NCBI GenBank assembly: GCA_037178625.1
Contig: CM074127.1
Coordinates: 124,001-188,000 of the forward strand
Length of the DNA: 64,000 bases
Reading direction: 5' to 3'
DNA from: Skeletonema tropicum
Taxonomy: Eukaryota > Bacillariophyta > Thalassiosirophyceae > Thalassiosirales > Thalassiosiraceae
The position numbers were made by a program, and so were the translations under genes. The first letter of the stretch is position 1; the number at the start of each line of letters is the position of its first letter. The notes beneath the pieces are model-generated. The model was not told the origin of the DNA. It saw only the letters and a program-made list of their open reading frames with translations, and did no database searches. Below, piece after piece: positions 63,702 to 64,000 of this stretch.

Positions 63702-64000
63702 TTCAAATCATTTCAAGGTGAACGCTAACATTGCATCATTTGTTCCATAGTTCTGTTTTGCAGGTGAAGGTCTATAGACAGGGTCAAGCCTATAGACAGG
63801 GTCTAGCACAGACCTTGTCTCTTCCTGAAGCATTCTGTGTACGACTTGCTTCGCGCTGCATTTATGGAATCACAACCTCCCCCCTCATCAGAGGTTTAGG
63901 GTAAGGTTGGCCGCAGGCACAGAATGTTTGTCGTGGTGGGAGTGGCGCTGTTCCTTCATCGCCTCGATAGCTATTTTTTATGAGGTTGTTTCCGTGGCAA
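63702..64000. other. window end, no gene recognised
   Basis: Contains a short direct repeat (TATAGACAGGGTC at about 63773 and 63791) and no coding segment I can support. Confidence 0.45.

Overview
This window reads as nuclear DNA of a diatom, probably a centric one. I infer this from short GT-AG introns, N-termini with a signal peptide followed by a plastid-type Phe motif (ASAFAP-like), a Copia-type retrotransposon with a long acidic spacer like the diatom CoDi elements, BspA-type leucine-rich repeats, poly-Asn/poly-Gln proteins, and plastid-type thioredoxin reductase and ERO1-like genes. No rRNA, tRNA or CRISPR array was recognised.

Layout. 0-4.5 kb: a transposase-like fragment, the ribonucleotide reductase small subunit (3 exons), a short MORN-repeat protein and, on the other strand, dUTPase (3 exons, one GC-AG intron). 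4.7-16.7 kb: an ERO1-like thiol oxidase with a plastid-type presequence, an F-box/Cys-rich protein, a secreted trypsin (3 exons), a 1372-residue low-complexity/LRR protein and allantoicase. 17.1-21.4 kb: the first of three paralogous STAND-class ATPase/helical-repeat genes. 23.5-37.1 kb: CRAL-TRIO protein, HMG-box protein, a broken pseudouridine synthase, an unknown protein, a BspA-type LRR protein, glycerophosphocholine acyltransferase, a CTD-type phosphatase and a plastid thioredoxin reductase. 37.8-42.2 kb: second STAND gene. 42.2-48.7 kb: gene-poor DNA with MITE-like repeats, hairpins and a hAT transposase fragment. 48.7-60.6 kb: third STAND gene, whose leader is split from its coding region by a 7.2 kb Copia element. 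60.6-64 kb: repeats and a minisatellite reading frame.

The central observation is the STAND family. All three copies share an intron-exon plan (one long exon, then exons of exactly 131 and 269 nt), which extends each protein beyond its long open frame to 1371, 1397 and 1395 residues. Copies 2 and 3 carry about 350 bp of apparently identical 5' flank although their coding regions have diverged. Copy 3 looks like a patchwork of copies 1 and 2. The Copia element lies between copy 3's 5' flank and its start codon, bounded by a CATAC target duplication, and the intact site can be read from copy 2. The Copia gag is itself broken by an opposing gag fragment of another retroelement.

Metabolic genes touch dNTP supply (RNR2, dUTPase), ureide breakdown (allantoicase), phospholipid remodelling (GPC acyltransferase) and thiol redox (ERO1-like, thioredoxin reductase). 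Nothing indicates an operon; these are separately transcribed eukaryotic genes. All identity and similarity statements are by eye.
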